This document shows, piece after piece, positions 33,611 to 41,374 of a stretch of 64,000 nucleotides of DNA. Within the stretch, counting starts at the first letter, position 1, and every line of letters starts with the position of its first letter. The DNA comes from Kitasatospora viridis (lineage in GTDB: Bacteria; Actinomycetota; Actinomycetes; Streptomycetales; Streptomycetaceae), in the NCBI RefSeq assembly GCF_007829815.1, contig NZ_VIWT01000009.1, positions 186,001 to 250,000 of the forward strand, in the 5' to 3' direction. Under the pieces are notes generated by a model. It made no database searches. It saw only the letters and a program-made list of their open reading frames with translations, and was not told the DNA's origin. Made by a program: the position numbers and the translations under genes.

Positions 33611-34135
33611 ATGACCAAGGGGAAGGGCAGGAGCGCCGCCACCGTCGCCGCGCTCGGCGTCGCGGCCAGTCTGATCGCCTTCGGGCCGGCGACCAGCGCG
33701 CAGGCGGCCGGCGGCGGGGGCGAGATCCTGATCGGCAGCACGGGCAAGTGCCTGGACAACTGGCGCAGCCACAACGCCGACGGGAACACGATCGACCAGT
33801 ACAAGTGCAACGGCAGCGCGGCCCAGAAGTGGAGCATCGACTACTACGAGAGCAACGGCGGCCTGTACTACTACCGCATCCGCAACGTCGCCACCAACAA
33901 GTGCCTCAACGTCCAGGGGCAGAGCCAGAACGCGGGCGCGAAGATCGTGCTGTGGGACTGCAACGGCCAGTCGGACGAGCGGTTCAACCCCAGCGAGATC
34001 GGCAGCGGCTACTACCTGTGGCGCAACCAGAACAGCGACAAGTGCCTGAACGTGGCCGGGAACAGCGGCAACGACGGCGCGTGGATCATCCAGTACTACT
34101 GCGATCCGAACGCCGCCGACGAGTGGTTCGGCTAG
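33611..34135 (+). CDS. Secreted ricin-type (RICIN) lectin
   Basis: 174 residues: signal peptide (AATVAALGVAASLIAFGPATSAQA) followed by one beta-trefoil ricin-B domain with the repeats GKCLDNW...QYKCNGSAAQKWSI, NKCLNVQG...VLWDCNGQSDERF and DKCLNVAG...QYYCDPNAADEWF (QxW-like motifs). No catalytic domain is attached, so it is a free sugar-binding protein. GAGGGGAAGG precedes ATG 33611. Confidence 0.92.
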   Translation: MTKGKGRSAATVAALGVAASLIAFGPATSAQAAGGGGEILIGSTGKCLDNWRSHNADGNTIDQYKCNGSAAQKWSIDYYESNGGLYYYRIRNVATNKCLNVQGQSQNAGAKIVLWDCNGQSDERFNPSEIGSGYYLWRNQNSDKCLNVAGNSGNDGAWIIQYYCDPNAADEWFG

Positions 34136-34159
34136 GGCGTGATCCGAGAGACACGCCCT
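34134..34159 (+). terminator. Stem-loop at the end of the lectin gene
   Basis: AGGGCGTG and CACGCCCT, an 8-bp perfect stem with a 10-nt loop, beginning inside the TAG stop codon. Probable terminator. Confidence 0.6.
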
Positions 34160-34199
34160 TAGGTCCGCCGAGCACGGCGCAGGCTCCCGGCCCCGCCCG

Positions 34200-34877
34200 T
34201 CAGGACGGCTGGTTGAACGGCCGCCAGTGTCCCTCGGAGACGATCTCGACCTCGCCGTCGACCACCTTGATGGCGGTCTGGTCGTCGATGGCGTACGCCG
34301 GGCCCGTGATCTCGGTGGCGGCCCACCGCTCCGCCTCGGCCATGGTGTTCTCCGGGCAGTCCGGGTGGTCGAGGTGCGGGAAGATGGAGAAGTCGACGAC
34401 TCCCAGCGTGCGGTCGTCACCGGTGGGCGACTTCCAGCCGACAAAGGCCTCCCCGATGCGGGGCGTCAGGACCATGCTCCCGGCGCTGAGTCCGACGTAG
34501 ACCTTGTCGTGCAGCGACGGGAGGAGGTCGGCGAGTCCGGACTCCCGCATCCAGTGGCTCAGGTACAGCGCGTCCCCGCCGTTCACCAGCAGGACGTCCG
34601 TCTCCCGGACCCAGGAGACCCAGAGCTCCTTGTCGATGCTGGGCAGCGCGGTGAGCTCCAGCAGGCCCACCGACTTCCACCCCAGGCCGGTCATGGGGCT
34701 CGGGGCCCGGCCGCTGACGAACCGCCAGGGTCCGCCCGGGCCGCCGTACGGGCCGCCGTACCCGGCGGTGGGGATGCACAGTGCGGTGGCCTCGGCGATG
34801 GGCTTGCCGAGGAGTTCGACCAGGGCCGCGAGGATGCTGGCGTTCTTGACACCGGAGTCGGTGAGGAGAAGCTTCAT
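34200..34877 (-). CDS. Peptidase E-like serine peptidase (S51)
   Basis: 225 residues of the class I amidotransferase-like fold. MKLLLTDSGVKN begins it, DVLLVNGGDALYL gives the conserved NGG.D turn, and VGLSAGSM carries the nucleophile Ser131; the pattern GxSAG is the S51 signature. Peptidase E hydrolyses Asp-X dipeptides; other members act on cyanophycin. ATG 34877 overlaps the MOSC stop (ATGA), so the two are translationally coupled. Confidence 0.88.
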   Translation of the reverse strand: MKLLLTDSGVKNASILAALVELLGKPIAEATALCIPTAGYGGPYGGPGGPWRFVSGRAPSPMTGLGWKSVGLLELTALPSIDKELWVSWVRETDVLLVNGGDALYLSHWMRESGLADLLPSLHDKVYVGLSAGSMVLTPRIGEAFVGWKSPTGDDRTLGVVDFSIFPHLDHPDCPENTMAEAERWAATEITGPAYAIDDQTAIKVVDGEVEIVSEGHWRPFNQPS

Positions 34878-35638
34878 CGCACCACCGTAGAGCGGGGGTC
34901 TGACACCGGCACCGCCCCGAGGTCGACCGCGAACCGGTCGCCGACCCGGACGGTGCCCGGGTGGGCGACCGTGGCCAGGGCGTCCAGGCGCATGTCGTGG
35001 GCGTGGGCGAGGACTTGGAGGATCCTGGGGGAGTGGGGGAGGTCCTGCTGGGCCTCGTTGGCCATCGCGCACCGATCGCTGGAGCGCTCGACGGTGAGCC
35101 GCACGGCGTCGCCGATCCGGGCGGCGGCGCCGATCCAACTGTCCTCGACGAAGGGCGGCGTGCCCGGGGGCGTGCGGATCAGCAGGTTCGGGCGGAAGCG
35201 GCGCTCGTCGACCGGGACGCCGGGGACGGCGGCGCGGACCCAGTCGAGGGTCGCCGTGGTCAGCAGGCTGAGCGGGAGCTGGTCGAAGTGCGAGACGGCC
35301 CCCTCGGCGGCCAACTCGACGTCGTCGCGGCCCAGGTAGCCGCGCAGGTAGGCGGTCGGGTCCGGGACGGGGACGCCGGCCGGGTCCAGCAGCTCCGGCG
35401 GCTCGGTGACCAGGCCGCCGGGGTAGCGGGAGCGCAGTCGCAGCAGGCCCGGCATCCGGCGGAACCGGCGGGTGGTCTTGCCGGAACCGATCCCGCCGGC
35501 GGCGTCGCGCACCGCGTGCAGGCGGTCGCCGGCGAGGCCGCGGCCGTCGACGGCGACGCGATCCAGCAGCTCGCCCCCGGTGGACTTGATGGGGTAGCGC
35601 CAGATCCGTTCGACCGTCATCCCGCCCGCGCCGCGCAT
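34874..35638 (-). CDS. MOSC-domain protein
   Basis: 254 residues: an N-terminal MOSC_N barrel (VERIWRYPIKSTGGELLDRV, GLAGDRLHAV) and a C-terminal MOSC domain with the conserved Cys (RSSDRCAMANEAQ) after RFRPNLLIRTP. MOSC proteins bind molybdenum cofactor or sulfur and act in detoxification or sulfur transfer. ATG 35638 is chosen because GGGGGAGG lies 7 nt upstream; an in-frame ATG at 35662 is less likely. Confidence 0.88.
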   Translation of the reverse strand: MRGAGGMTVERIWRYPIKSTGGELLDRVAVDGRGLAGDRLHAVRDAAGGIGSGKTTRRFRRMPGLLRLRSRYPGGLVTEPPELLDPAGVPVPDPTAYLRGYLGRDDVELAAEGAVSHFDQLPLSLLTTATLDWVRAAVPGVPVDERRFRPNLLIRTPPGTPPFVEDSWIGAAARIGDAVRLTVERSSDRCAMANEAQQDLPHSPRILQVLAHAHDMRLDALATVAHPGTVRVGDRFAVDLGAVPVSDPRSTVVR

Positions 35639-35712
35639 GTCCGTGCCTCCCCCGTGACGCACCGCCGGTCGGTGCAGCGGAGAACCTAGCCGAAATCGCC
35701 GGTGGAACGGAA

Positions 35713-35740
35713 AGATCCTGCCCGGATCCGGGCAGGATCT
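35713..35740. terminator. 28-bp perfect palindrome, likely terminator
   Basis: Left arm AGATCCTGCCCGGA and its exact complement to the right. On the minus strand TTTCC follows. It lies beyond the stop of the secreted phosphoesterase (minus) and upstream of the MOSC gene, so it separates two same-strand units. Confidence 0.72.
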
Positions 35741-35758
35741 CTCGTTTCTGATGTGTGT

Positions 35759-37351
35759 TCAGGAGATGTTCAGGGCGGTGTCGTCGATGACGAAGCTGGT
35801 CTGGGCGGCGCCGTCCTGGGTGCCGGTGAAGGTGAGGGTGACGCTCTGCCCGGCGTAGGCGGACAGGTCGAGGGTCTGCTGGGCGTAGCCGGTGTTCGCG
35901 TCGAGGTTGGACCAGGTCCGCAGGGTGGTGGAACCGGCCTGCAGGGTGAGGGTGTCGTGGGCGGTGCCGTCGGTCTGCTGGGTGTCGATGTGCAGCCAGA
36001 AGGAGAGCGAGGCCGTGCAGTTGGCGGGGATCGTGACGGTCTGGGCGAGGGTGTCGGTGTGGGCGCTGCCGTAACCGTCCAGCCAGGCGTCGTAGTTGCC
36101 GGAGTGGGCGGGCTCGCTGTTCAGGTCGCCGTTGACCACGCCGCTGGTGCTGCTCCAGGGCGCGGCGGAGCCGGTCTCGAAGCCGGGGTTGCCGAGCAGC
36201 TGGGCGGGCGTGCAACCGCCGCCGCCGGCCGGGTTGACGGTCCAGGAGAACGTGGCGGTGCTGCTCGGGCCGGTGGAGTCGGTGGCGGTGACGGTGACGC
36301 TGGAGGTGCCGGCGGCGGTCGGGGTGCCGGTGATCAGGCCGCTCTGGGAGATCGAGAGTCCGGCCGGCAGGCCGGAGGCGCTCCAGCCGAGCGTGCCGCC
36401 GGCGGTGTCGGAGGCCCGCAACTGCAGCGAGGCGGCGGCGCCGACGGTGCCGGTCTGGTTGCCGGGGGCGGTGACCGAGACGCTGCCGGTGGTGCCCCCG
36501 CCGTTCCACACGTCGGTGATCGGGGTGGCCTGGGCGGCGGCGCCCGCGTAGGACAGGCCGTACATGTCCTCGATGGTGCGCAGCACGCTGAAGTGGTCGA
36601 TCGCCTCGCCGTAGTTGCCGGGCTTGACCGGCTGGCCGTCGAAGAAGGTGGCGATCTGGTTGCCGGCCGTGCCGTCGTTCTCGTCGAAGGTGGTGATCAG
36701 CAGGCTGTTGTGGGTCTTGGCCCACTGGACGTAGCCGTCCAGGTTGTTCTTCAGCCAGGTGTCACCGGTGGCGATCGAGCAGTCGTGGATGTCGTCGCAC
36801 AGGTTCGGGATCACCCAGGAGACGGTGGGCAGTTGGGAGTAGTCGGTGGGGAAGGCGCTGAACGGCTTGCTGTCCGAGGCCGGGACGTTGGTGAAGTTCA
36901 CCCACGGCACGTGCTTGCGCGCGTACTCGCCCGAGGTGCAGGTGCTCAGGTCCGTGGGCAGGTCCTCGGCGTAGCCGGTGAAGCTCAGGCCCTTGGCGGC
37001 CAGTTCGGCGGCCTCGTTGTCGGTGCTGAAGGTCTGCGGGCAGGAGTCGTCGGTCACGCCCTCGTCGGAGCCGGAGAACAGGTCCAGGTAGTTCGGCTGG
37101 CTGGGGTGCTCGATCGCCGAGGAGTCGGTGAAGTTCGCGCCGGTGTTGGCCAGTTGGTTGAAGTAGGGGGCCTGCGAGTTGCCGAGGATGGAGCTCTCCG
37201 AGGTGTTCTCGAACATCACCACCACGACGTGGTCGGGCCGGGGCAGGGCGGGGCCGGCGGCCGACGCGGGGGTGGCGGCGGCGACCGAGGTGCTGAGGCC
37301 GCAGAGTAGGCCGAGCACGGCGGCGGCGCCGGCGAGGCGGGGTACGCGCAT
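35759..37351 (-). CDS. Secreted phosphoesterase with Ig-like and C-terminal beta-sandwich domains
   Basis: 530 residues. Signal peptide (AAAVLGLLCGLSTSVAAATPASA), then a phosphoesterase domain of the acid phosphatase/phospholipase C family to ~290: HVVVVMFENTSESSILG, IEHPSQPNYLDLFSGS, FDENDGTAGNQIATFF, DHFSVLRTIEDMYGL. Next an Ig-like putative domain (GLPAGLSISQSGLITGTPTAAG) and a C-terminal jelly-roll (LLGNPGFETGSAAPWSST to the end) of the carbohydrate-binding type. It probably releases phosphate from extracellular esters. Possible PhoP repeats lie 190-210 bp upstream. Confidence 0.92.
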   Translation of the reverse strand: MRVPRLAGAAAVLGLLCGLSTSVAAATPASAAGPALPRPDHVVVVMFENTSESSILGNSQAPYFNQLANTGANFTDSSAIEHPSQPNYLDLFSGSDEGVTDDSCPQTFSTDNEAAELAAKGLSFTGYAEDLPTDLSTCTSGEYARKHVPWVNFTNVPASDSKPFSAFPTDYSQLPTVSWVIPNLCDDIHDCSIATGDTWLKNNLDGYVQWAKTHNSLLITTFDENDGTAGNQIATFFDGQPVKPGNYGEAIDHFSVLRTIEDMYGLSYAGAAAQATPITDVWNGGGTTGSVSVTAPGNQTGTVGAAASLQLRASDTAGGTLGWSASGLPAGLSISQSGLITGTPTAAGTSSVTVTATDSTGPSSTATFSWTVNPAGGGGCTPAQLLGNPGFETGSAAPWSSTSGVVNGDLNSEPAHSGNYDAWLDGYGSAHTDTLAQTVTIPANCTASLSFWLHIDTQQTDGTAHDTLTLQAGSTTLRTWSNLDANTGYAQQTLDLSAYAGQSVTLTFTGTQDGAAQTSFVIDDTALNIS

Positions 37352-37542
37352 GGAGTGTCCTTGGTGAGGGCGGGTGCGGGGGAGCGCGGTGCGGGGATTG
37401 ACGGTGTACTGCCAGACCCCGTGTGTGCGGTCACCAGTGGGAGTGGTGGACGGGGTCGGCAGACATGGTGCGGGCTGCGCCCCCGCCCTGGGAAGCCGCC
37501 GGCGGGCCGTCCCCGCACGGTCCGGGCGGTCGCCGTCCGCGC

Positions 37543-37564
37543 CAGCTGGGAAAACGCTGGGAAC
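37543..37564 (-). promoter_or_regulatory. Possible degenerate PHO box
   Basis: On the minus strand two adjacent 11-bp units read GTTCCCAGCGT and TTTCCCAGCTG, with the length and partial sequence (GTTC.C) of PhoP direct repeats. It is 192 bp upstream of the phosphoesterase start and 109 bp upstream of the divergent XRE gene. Weak on its own; the target function makes it plausible. Confidence 0.3.
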
Positions 37565-37672
37565 CGCGGAAAATTCGATACCCGCCGGTAACCCAACTGC
37601 CGTGCACCGCCGCGCGGTTCCCGCCGCCCGCCCCGATCACGGACCGGACGGCGGGCGGTAGGGTGTGGCGCC

Positions 37673-38557
37673 ATGACCGCCCTGCCCCCCACCGGCAGTG
37701 CCGACGAGGTCCTCGCGGCGGGCCCCTTCCACGCCGCGCTCAGCCGCGCGATCTGCGCCAAGGGACTCAGCCTGGACCGGATCCGCGACCGCCTGGCCGA
37801 GCTCGGACTGCCGGTCGCCGTCTCCACCCTGAGCAACTGGCAGCGCGGCGCGACCCGCCCGCACCGCCCGCGGAGCCTGGCCGCGGTGGCCCGGCTCGAC
37901 GCGATCCTCGGCCTGCCGCCCGGCACCCTGCTCGGCCACCTCGGGGAGCCCGGCCCGCGCGGCCGCGCCAGGCCCGCCCCGATCGGCACCCCCAGACAGG
38001 CCGTCAGCCGACTGCGCGCCGGGCTGGACCAGTCGGACGACCCCGGCTTCGACGTGCTGGCCGTGCGGATCGACGCCGCGATCCGGGCCGACGGCCTGCG
38101 GCAGGAGATCCGCACCACCATCCGGGCCCGGCGGGCGGGCCTGGACCGACGGGTCGTCATGTGCCACACGCAGAGCGGTGCGATGGCGCGGATCACCGCC
38201 GGCCGCCACTGCACGGCAGGCCGCACGGCGGTGGACGAGGAGGCTTCGCTGGCCGCCGTCGAACTGCTCTTCCCGCCGCTCGGCAAGGGCGAGACCTACT
38301 GCCTGGAGCACCGCACCGAGACCGGGGCGGCCGACGACTACTGCGGCCACTGGCTGTTCAACGCCGGCGCCGCCTTCGAGGCCACCATCCGGTTCGCCCC
38401 GGAGGTGCCCGTCGCCCGGCTGCACCGGATCTGGCGCACCGACCGCAGCCGCCCGCACAAGGACCTCGGCCAACTGCGGCTGCTGGACAACCGGGTGGCG
38501 CACCTGCTGGTCGCCGACACGGCGCCGGGCTTCCACGGGGTGCGCTGGACCGGCTGA
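37673..38557 (+). CDS. XRE-type helix-turn-helix protein with unknown C-terminal domain
   Basis: 294 residues. An N-terminal XRE-like HTH (LSRAICAKGLSLDRIRDRLAELGLPVAVSTLSNWQRGATRP) is followed by a ~190-residue domain with several Cys and His (VVMCHTQSG, GRHCTAGR, ETYCLEHRTE, DDYCGHWLF) that might bind a metal; I do not recognise it. TAGGGT at 37659-37664 lies 8 nt before ATG 37673, so near-leaderless. Transcribed alone. The 321 bp upstream hold only this promoter and the possible PHO repeats. Confidence 0.8.
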   Translation: MTALPPTGSADEVLAAGPFHAALSRAICAKGLSLDRIRDRLAELGLPVAVSTLSNWQRGATRPHRPRSLAAVARLDAILGLPPGTLLGHLGEPGPRGRARPAPIGTPRQAVSRLRAGLDQSDDPGFDVLAVRIDAAIRADGLRQEIRTTIRARRAGLDRRVVMCHTQSGAMARITAGRHCTAGRTAVDEEASLAAVELLFPPLGKGETYCLEHRTETGAADDYCGHWLFNAGAAFEATIRFAPEVPVARLHRIWRTDRSRPHKDLGQLRLLDNRVAHLLVADTAPGFHGVRWTG

Positions 38558-38757
38558 CCGGCTGACGGATGCCCAGGTGGCCGGCTGACCGGCTGACCAG
38601 CCCCGGAGCGGATAGCAGCCGGGCCGCTCGCGCCGGAACCGCCGATCGACGGCCCGCCGACCAGCCGTTCGGCGGGTGTCGCACGCGCCCCGGCAGACGC
38701 CAGGCTTTGCCCAGCCTGCCGACCGGCCCCTGCACGGGCATCCGCGGTCGGCAGGGC

Positions 38758-38814
38758 CGGCGCGGCCCGCGGCCCCCGCCCACGACCCAGGAGCGTGCGT
38801 CGCGGGCCGCGCCG
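38758..38814. other. 14-bp inverted repeat upstream of the sedolisin gene
   Basis: CGGCGCGGCCCGCG (38758-38771) is the exact complement of 38801-38814, with a 29-nt loop. It ends 30 bp before the peptidase start, so the right arm lies just before the ribosome site. It could be a terminator for the XRE gene or a 5' UTR structure. Confidence 0.55.
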
Positions 38815-38844
38815 ATCGACCTTGCTCCGGAGAGGAAGAACCCT

Positions 38845-40221
38845 GTGCGTTCCAAGCACGTCGGCCTGGTCCTGCTCGCCTCCGCCACCGCGGTGGCTGC
38901 CACCTCGGCCTTCCTGCCGACCGGCTCCGCCGCGCCGGCCGGCGCCGCGGCCCTGCGAATAGGCCCGCGCCCGGCCATCGCCGGCCACCTGCGCACGGTC
39001 GACGCGACGGCCCCGTCCTCGACCGCCGACTGCCAGGACCGCTACGGCAGCGACTGCTACGGCCCCGCCCAGTACCGCGCCGCCTACGACCTGCAGCCGC
39101 TCTACGACCAGGGCATCGACGGCAGCGGCCGCACGATCGTGATCGTCGACTCCTTCGGCTCGCCGACCGTCCAGCACGACCTGGAGGTCTTCGACCGCCA
39201 GTACGGCCTGCCGGACACCCAGGTCGAGGTGGTCAAGTGGGGCGACGTGCCGACCTTCGACCCCAAGGTCAAGGACCAGGTCGAGTGGGCCGGCGAGACC
39301 ACCCTGGACGTCGAGTACGCCCACGCGGTGGCACCCGGCGCGCACCTGCTGCTGGTGGAGACCGGCACCTCGGAGGCCGAGGGCACGGCCGGCTTCCCCG
39401 AGATGATGGACGCCGTCAAGTCGCTGGCCGCGCAGGGCCGGGGCGACGTGGTCAGCTTCAGCCTGGGCGCCACCGAGGACAGCTTCGCCGAGGAGGCCGG
39501 CCGCCCCGGTGACTACCACCTGCTGAACGACCTGCGCTACGGCCTGCAGGCCGCCGACGCCCAGCAGACCACCGTGCTGGCCGCCGCCGGCGACGCCGGA
39601 GCCACCGACCGCAAGCTCGACGGCAAGACCTTCTTCCCGAACCCGCAGGTCGGTTGGCCGGCCTCCGACCCGCTGGTCACCGCGGTCGGCGGCACCCGGA
39701 TGTACCTGGACGACGACGGCAACCGCCTGCAGCCCGACGAGGTGTGGAACGACGGGGACGGCGGCGCCACCGGCGGCGGCACCTCCCGGGTCTTCGCCCG
39801 CCCCTCCTACCAGGACGGCGTGGCCGGGGTGACCGGCGACCACCGTGGCCTGCCCGACATCAGCATGAGCGCCTCCCCCAAGGGCGGCGCCTGGATCTAC
39901 GGCAGCTACGACCCGGCGCACACCGGCTGGGAGGTCACCGGCGGCACCAGCCAGGCCACGCCGATGATGGCCGGGATCACCGCGATGGCCGACCAGGCCG
40001 CCGGCACCCGGCTGGGCGCGCTGGGCCCGCGCCTCTACCAGCTGGCGCAGACCCAGGACGCCGACCACCCGCACGGGATCGTCGACGTGACCAGCGGCGA
40101 CAACAGCGCCAACGGCGTCACCGGCTACCAGGCCGGCCCGGGCTACAACCTCGCCACCGGCTGGGGCACCCTCGACGGCTACCAGCTCGTCAAGTCGCTC
40201 AGCGGGCGCGACGACCTGTAG
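38845..40221 (+). CDS. Secreted sedolisin-type peptidase (S53)
   Basis: 458 residues from GTG 38845 (AGGAAG upstream). Signal peptide (GLVLLASATAVAATSAFLPTGSAA). The catalytic set of the family is visible: Glu151 and Asp155 in GETTLDVEYA, oxyanion Asp250 in AAAGDAGATD, Ser369 in GGTSQATPM, and the C-terminal calcium-site region GYQAGPGYNLATGWG. Sedolisins are acid serine-carboxyl peptidases. Unlike most, this one has only ~60 residues before the catalytic domain, so the usual pro-kumamolisin domain is missing. It is probably active without that chaperone-like propeptide. Confidence 0.9.
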   Translation: MRSKHVGLVLLASATAVAATSAFLPTGSAAPAGAAALRIGPRPAIAGHLRTVDATAPSSTADCQDRYGSDCYGPAQYRAAYDLQPLYDQGIDGSGRTIVIVDSFGSPTVQHDLEVFDRQYGLPDTQVEVVKWGDVPTFDPKVKDQVEWAGETTLDVEYAHAVAPGAHLLLVETGTSEAEGTAGFPEMMDAVKSLAAQGRGDVVSFSLGATEDSFAEEAGRPGDYHLLNDLRYGLQAADAQQTTVLAAAGDAGATDRKLDGKTFFPNPQVGWPASDPLVTAVGGTRMYLDDDGNRLQPDEVWNDGDGGATGGGTSRVFARPSYQDGVAGVTGDHRGLPDISMSASPKGGAWIYGSYDPAHTGWEVTGGTSQATPMMAGITAMADQAAGTRLGALGPRLYQLAQTQDADHPHGIVDVTSGDNSANGVTGYQAGPGYNLATGWGTLDGYQLVKSLSGRDDL

Positions 40222-40287
40222 GCCCGCAGGACCGGTGCGCGGGACCCGACGCACCGTCAGGGACGGTGGGCATCCGACGCACCATCA

Positions 40288-40328
40288 GGCGCCGTGGGCG
40301 GCGACCAGGGAAGGCCGCCCACGGCGCC
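40288..40328. terminator. Stem-loop 1 of a double hairpin
   Basis: 15-bp perfect stem, arms GGCGCCGTGGGCGGC and GCCGCCCACGGCGCC, loop of 11 nt. It lies between the sedolisin and DUF2461 genes and directly abuts a second 15-bp hairpin. Confidence 0.7.
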
Positions 40329-40362
40329 GCGCGCGCCGCCGCACCCGTGCGGCGGCGCGCGC
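40329..40362. terminator. Stem-loop 2 of a double hairpin
   Basis: 15-bp perfect stem, arms GCGCGCGCCGCCGCA and TGCGGCGGCGCGCGC, loop CCCG, starting at the next base after hairpin 1 and ending 18 bp before the -10 box of the following gene. Confidence 0.7.
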
Positions 40363-40392
40363 GGCTGACGCTCCGTTGGATAGCCTGGGCCG

Positions 40393-41034
40393 GTGACCTT
40401 CGAAGGCTGGCAGGACGAGGCGCTGGAGTTCTACGAGCGCCTGGAGCACGACAACTCGAAGACCTTCTGGACCGAGCACCGGGAGGTCTACGAGCGGGCG
40501 GTGCGGGAGCCGATGGAGGCGCTGCTGGAGCAGCTGGAGCCGGAGTTCGGGCCGGGGAAGGTCTTCCGGCCCAACCGCGACGTCCGGTTCAGCGCGGACA
40601 AGACCCCGTACAAGACCCACATCGGCGCCCACCTGCGCACCGGCGGCTACATCCAGCTCTCCGCCGACGGGCTGGCCTGCGGCAACGGCATGTACCGGCT
40701 GGCCCCCGACCAGTTGGACCGCTATCGCCTCGCGGTGGCCGAGGACGTGACCGGCGCCGAGCTGGAGCGGGTGATCGCCCGGGTCGTCGCGGCCGGCCCC
40801 GAGGTCACCGGGCGCGACCCGCTGAAGACGGCCCCGCGCGGCTACTCCAAGGACCACGCGCGGATCGCGCTGCTGCGCAACAAGGGGCTGGTGGCGTGGC
40901 AGGAGTGGGAGCCGGCGGACTGGCTCGGCACCTCCGCGGCCTACCCCCGCATCACTGACTTCCTGCGCGCCTCCCAGCCGCTGAAGGACTGGCTGGACGG
41001 CCACGTCGGGCCCAGCGAGCTCCCGCCGCGCTGA
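40393..41034 (+). CDS. DUF2461 family protein
   Basis: 213 residues with the DUF2461 pattern: ALEFYERLEHDNSKTFWTEH near the start, FRPNRDVRFSADKTPYKTH in the middle, and GYSKDHARIALLRNKGLVAW. The family is widespread, cytoplasmic and of unknown function. GTG 40393 lies 6 nt after TAGCCT (40381-40386), so leaderless. Confidence 0.93.
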   Translation: MTFEGWQDEALEFYERLEHDNSKTFWTEHREVYERAVREPMEALLEQLEPEFGPGKVFRPNRDVRFSADKTPYKTHIGAHLRTGGYIQLSADGLACGNGMYRLAPDQLDRYRLAVAEDVTGAELERVIARVVAAGPEVTGRDPLKTAPRGYSKDHARIALLRNKGLVAWQEWEPADWLGTSAAYPRITDFLRASQPLKDWLDGHVGPSELPPR

Positions 41035-41374
41035 ACCGGGCCGCCGCGCTGAACCGAGCCGCTGCGCACTGCGTCCGCCGCCGGGTCCGCCCTGGTCAAG
41101 GGCTTCGTACTCGACCCGAATGTGTCGGGAAAGGGCCCTCGCTCGCGCGCCCGATCGAAAGCATAGACGATTCCACGGCCCCATTCCGAATGCATTCGAT
41201 AAGTCAATGGTCTGAGGACACGAAAACGCAACGATCGAAGGATCTGAGCTTCGTTTGAGGTGTGCACCGAAACCGGGCGCATAGCCTCGGCTGGACGTGC
41301 ACCGGCCCCGGTGACGACGCCTGCGGGCGTCGCCGCCGGGGCCCGCGCGTGACCCAGGACGAAAGGACTAGACG
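41035..41374 (+). other. Intergenic region upstream of the APC permease
   Basis: 340 bp with no gene seen. The middle part (about 41150-41270) is clearly less GC-rich than its surroundings. TAGCCT at ~41284 may be a -10 box giving a leader of about 80 nt, within which GACGCC/GGCGTC around 41317-41332 can form a small hairpin. I could not match it to a known riboswitch. Confidence 0.4.

Noticed and set aside
41240..41374. Possible riboswitch in the APC permease leader
   Set aside because: Only a small hairpin and a low-GC patch are visible; no conserved core of a known riboswitch class could be matched.
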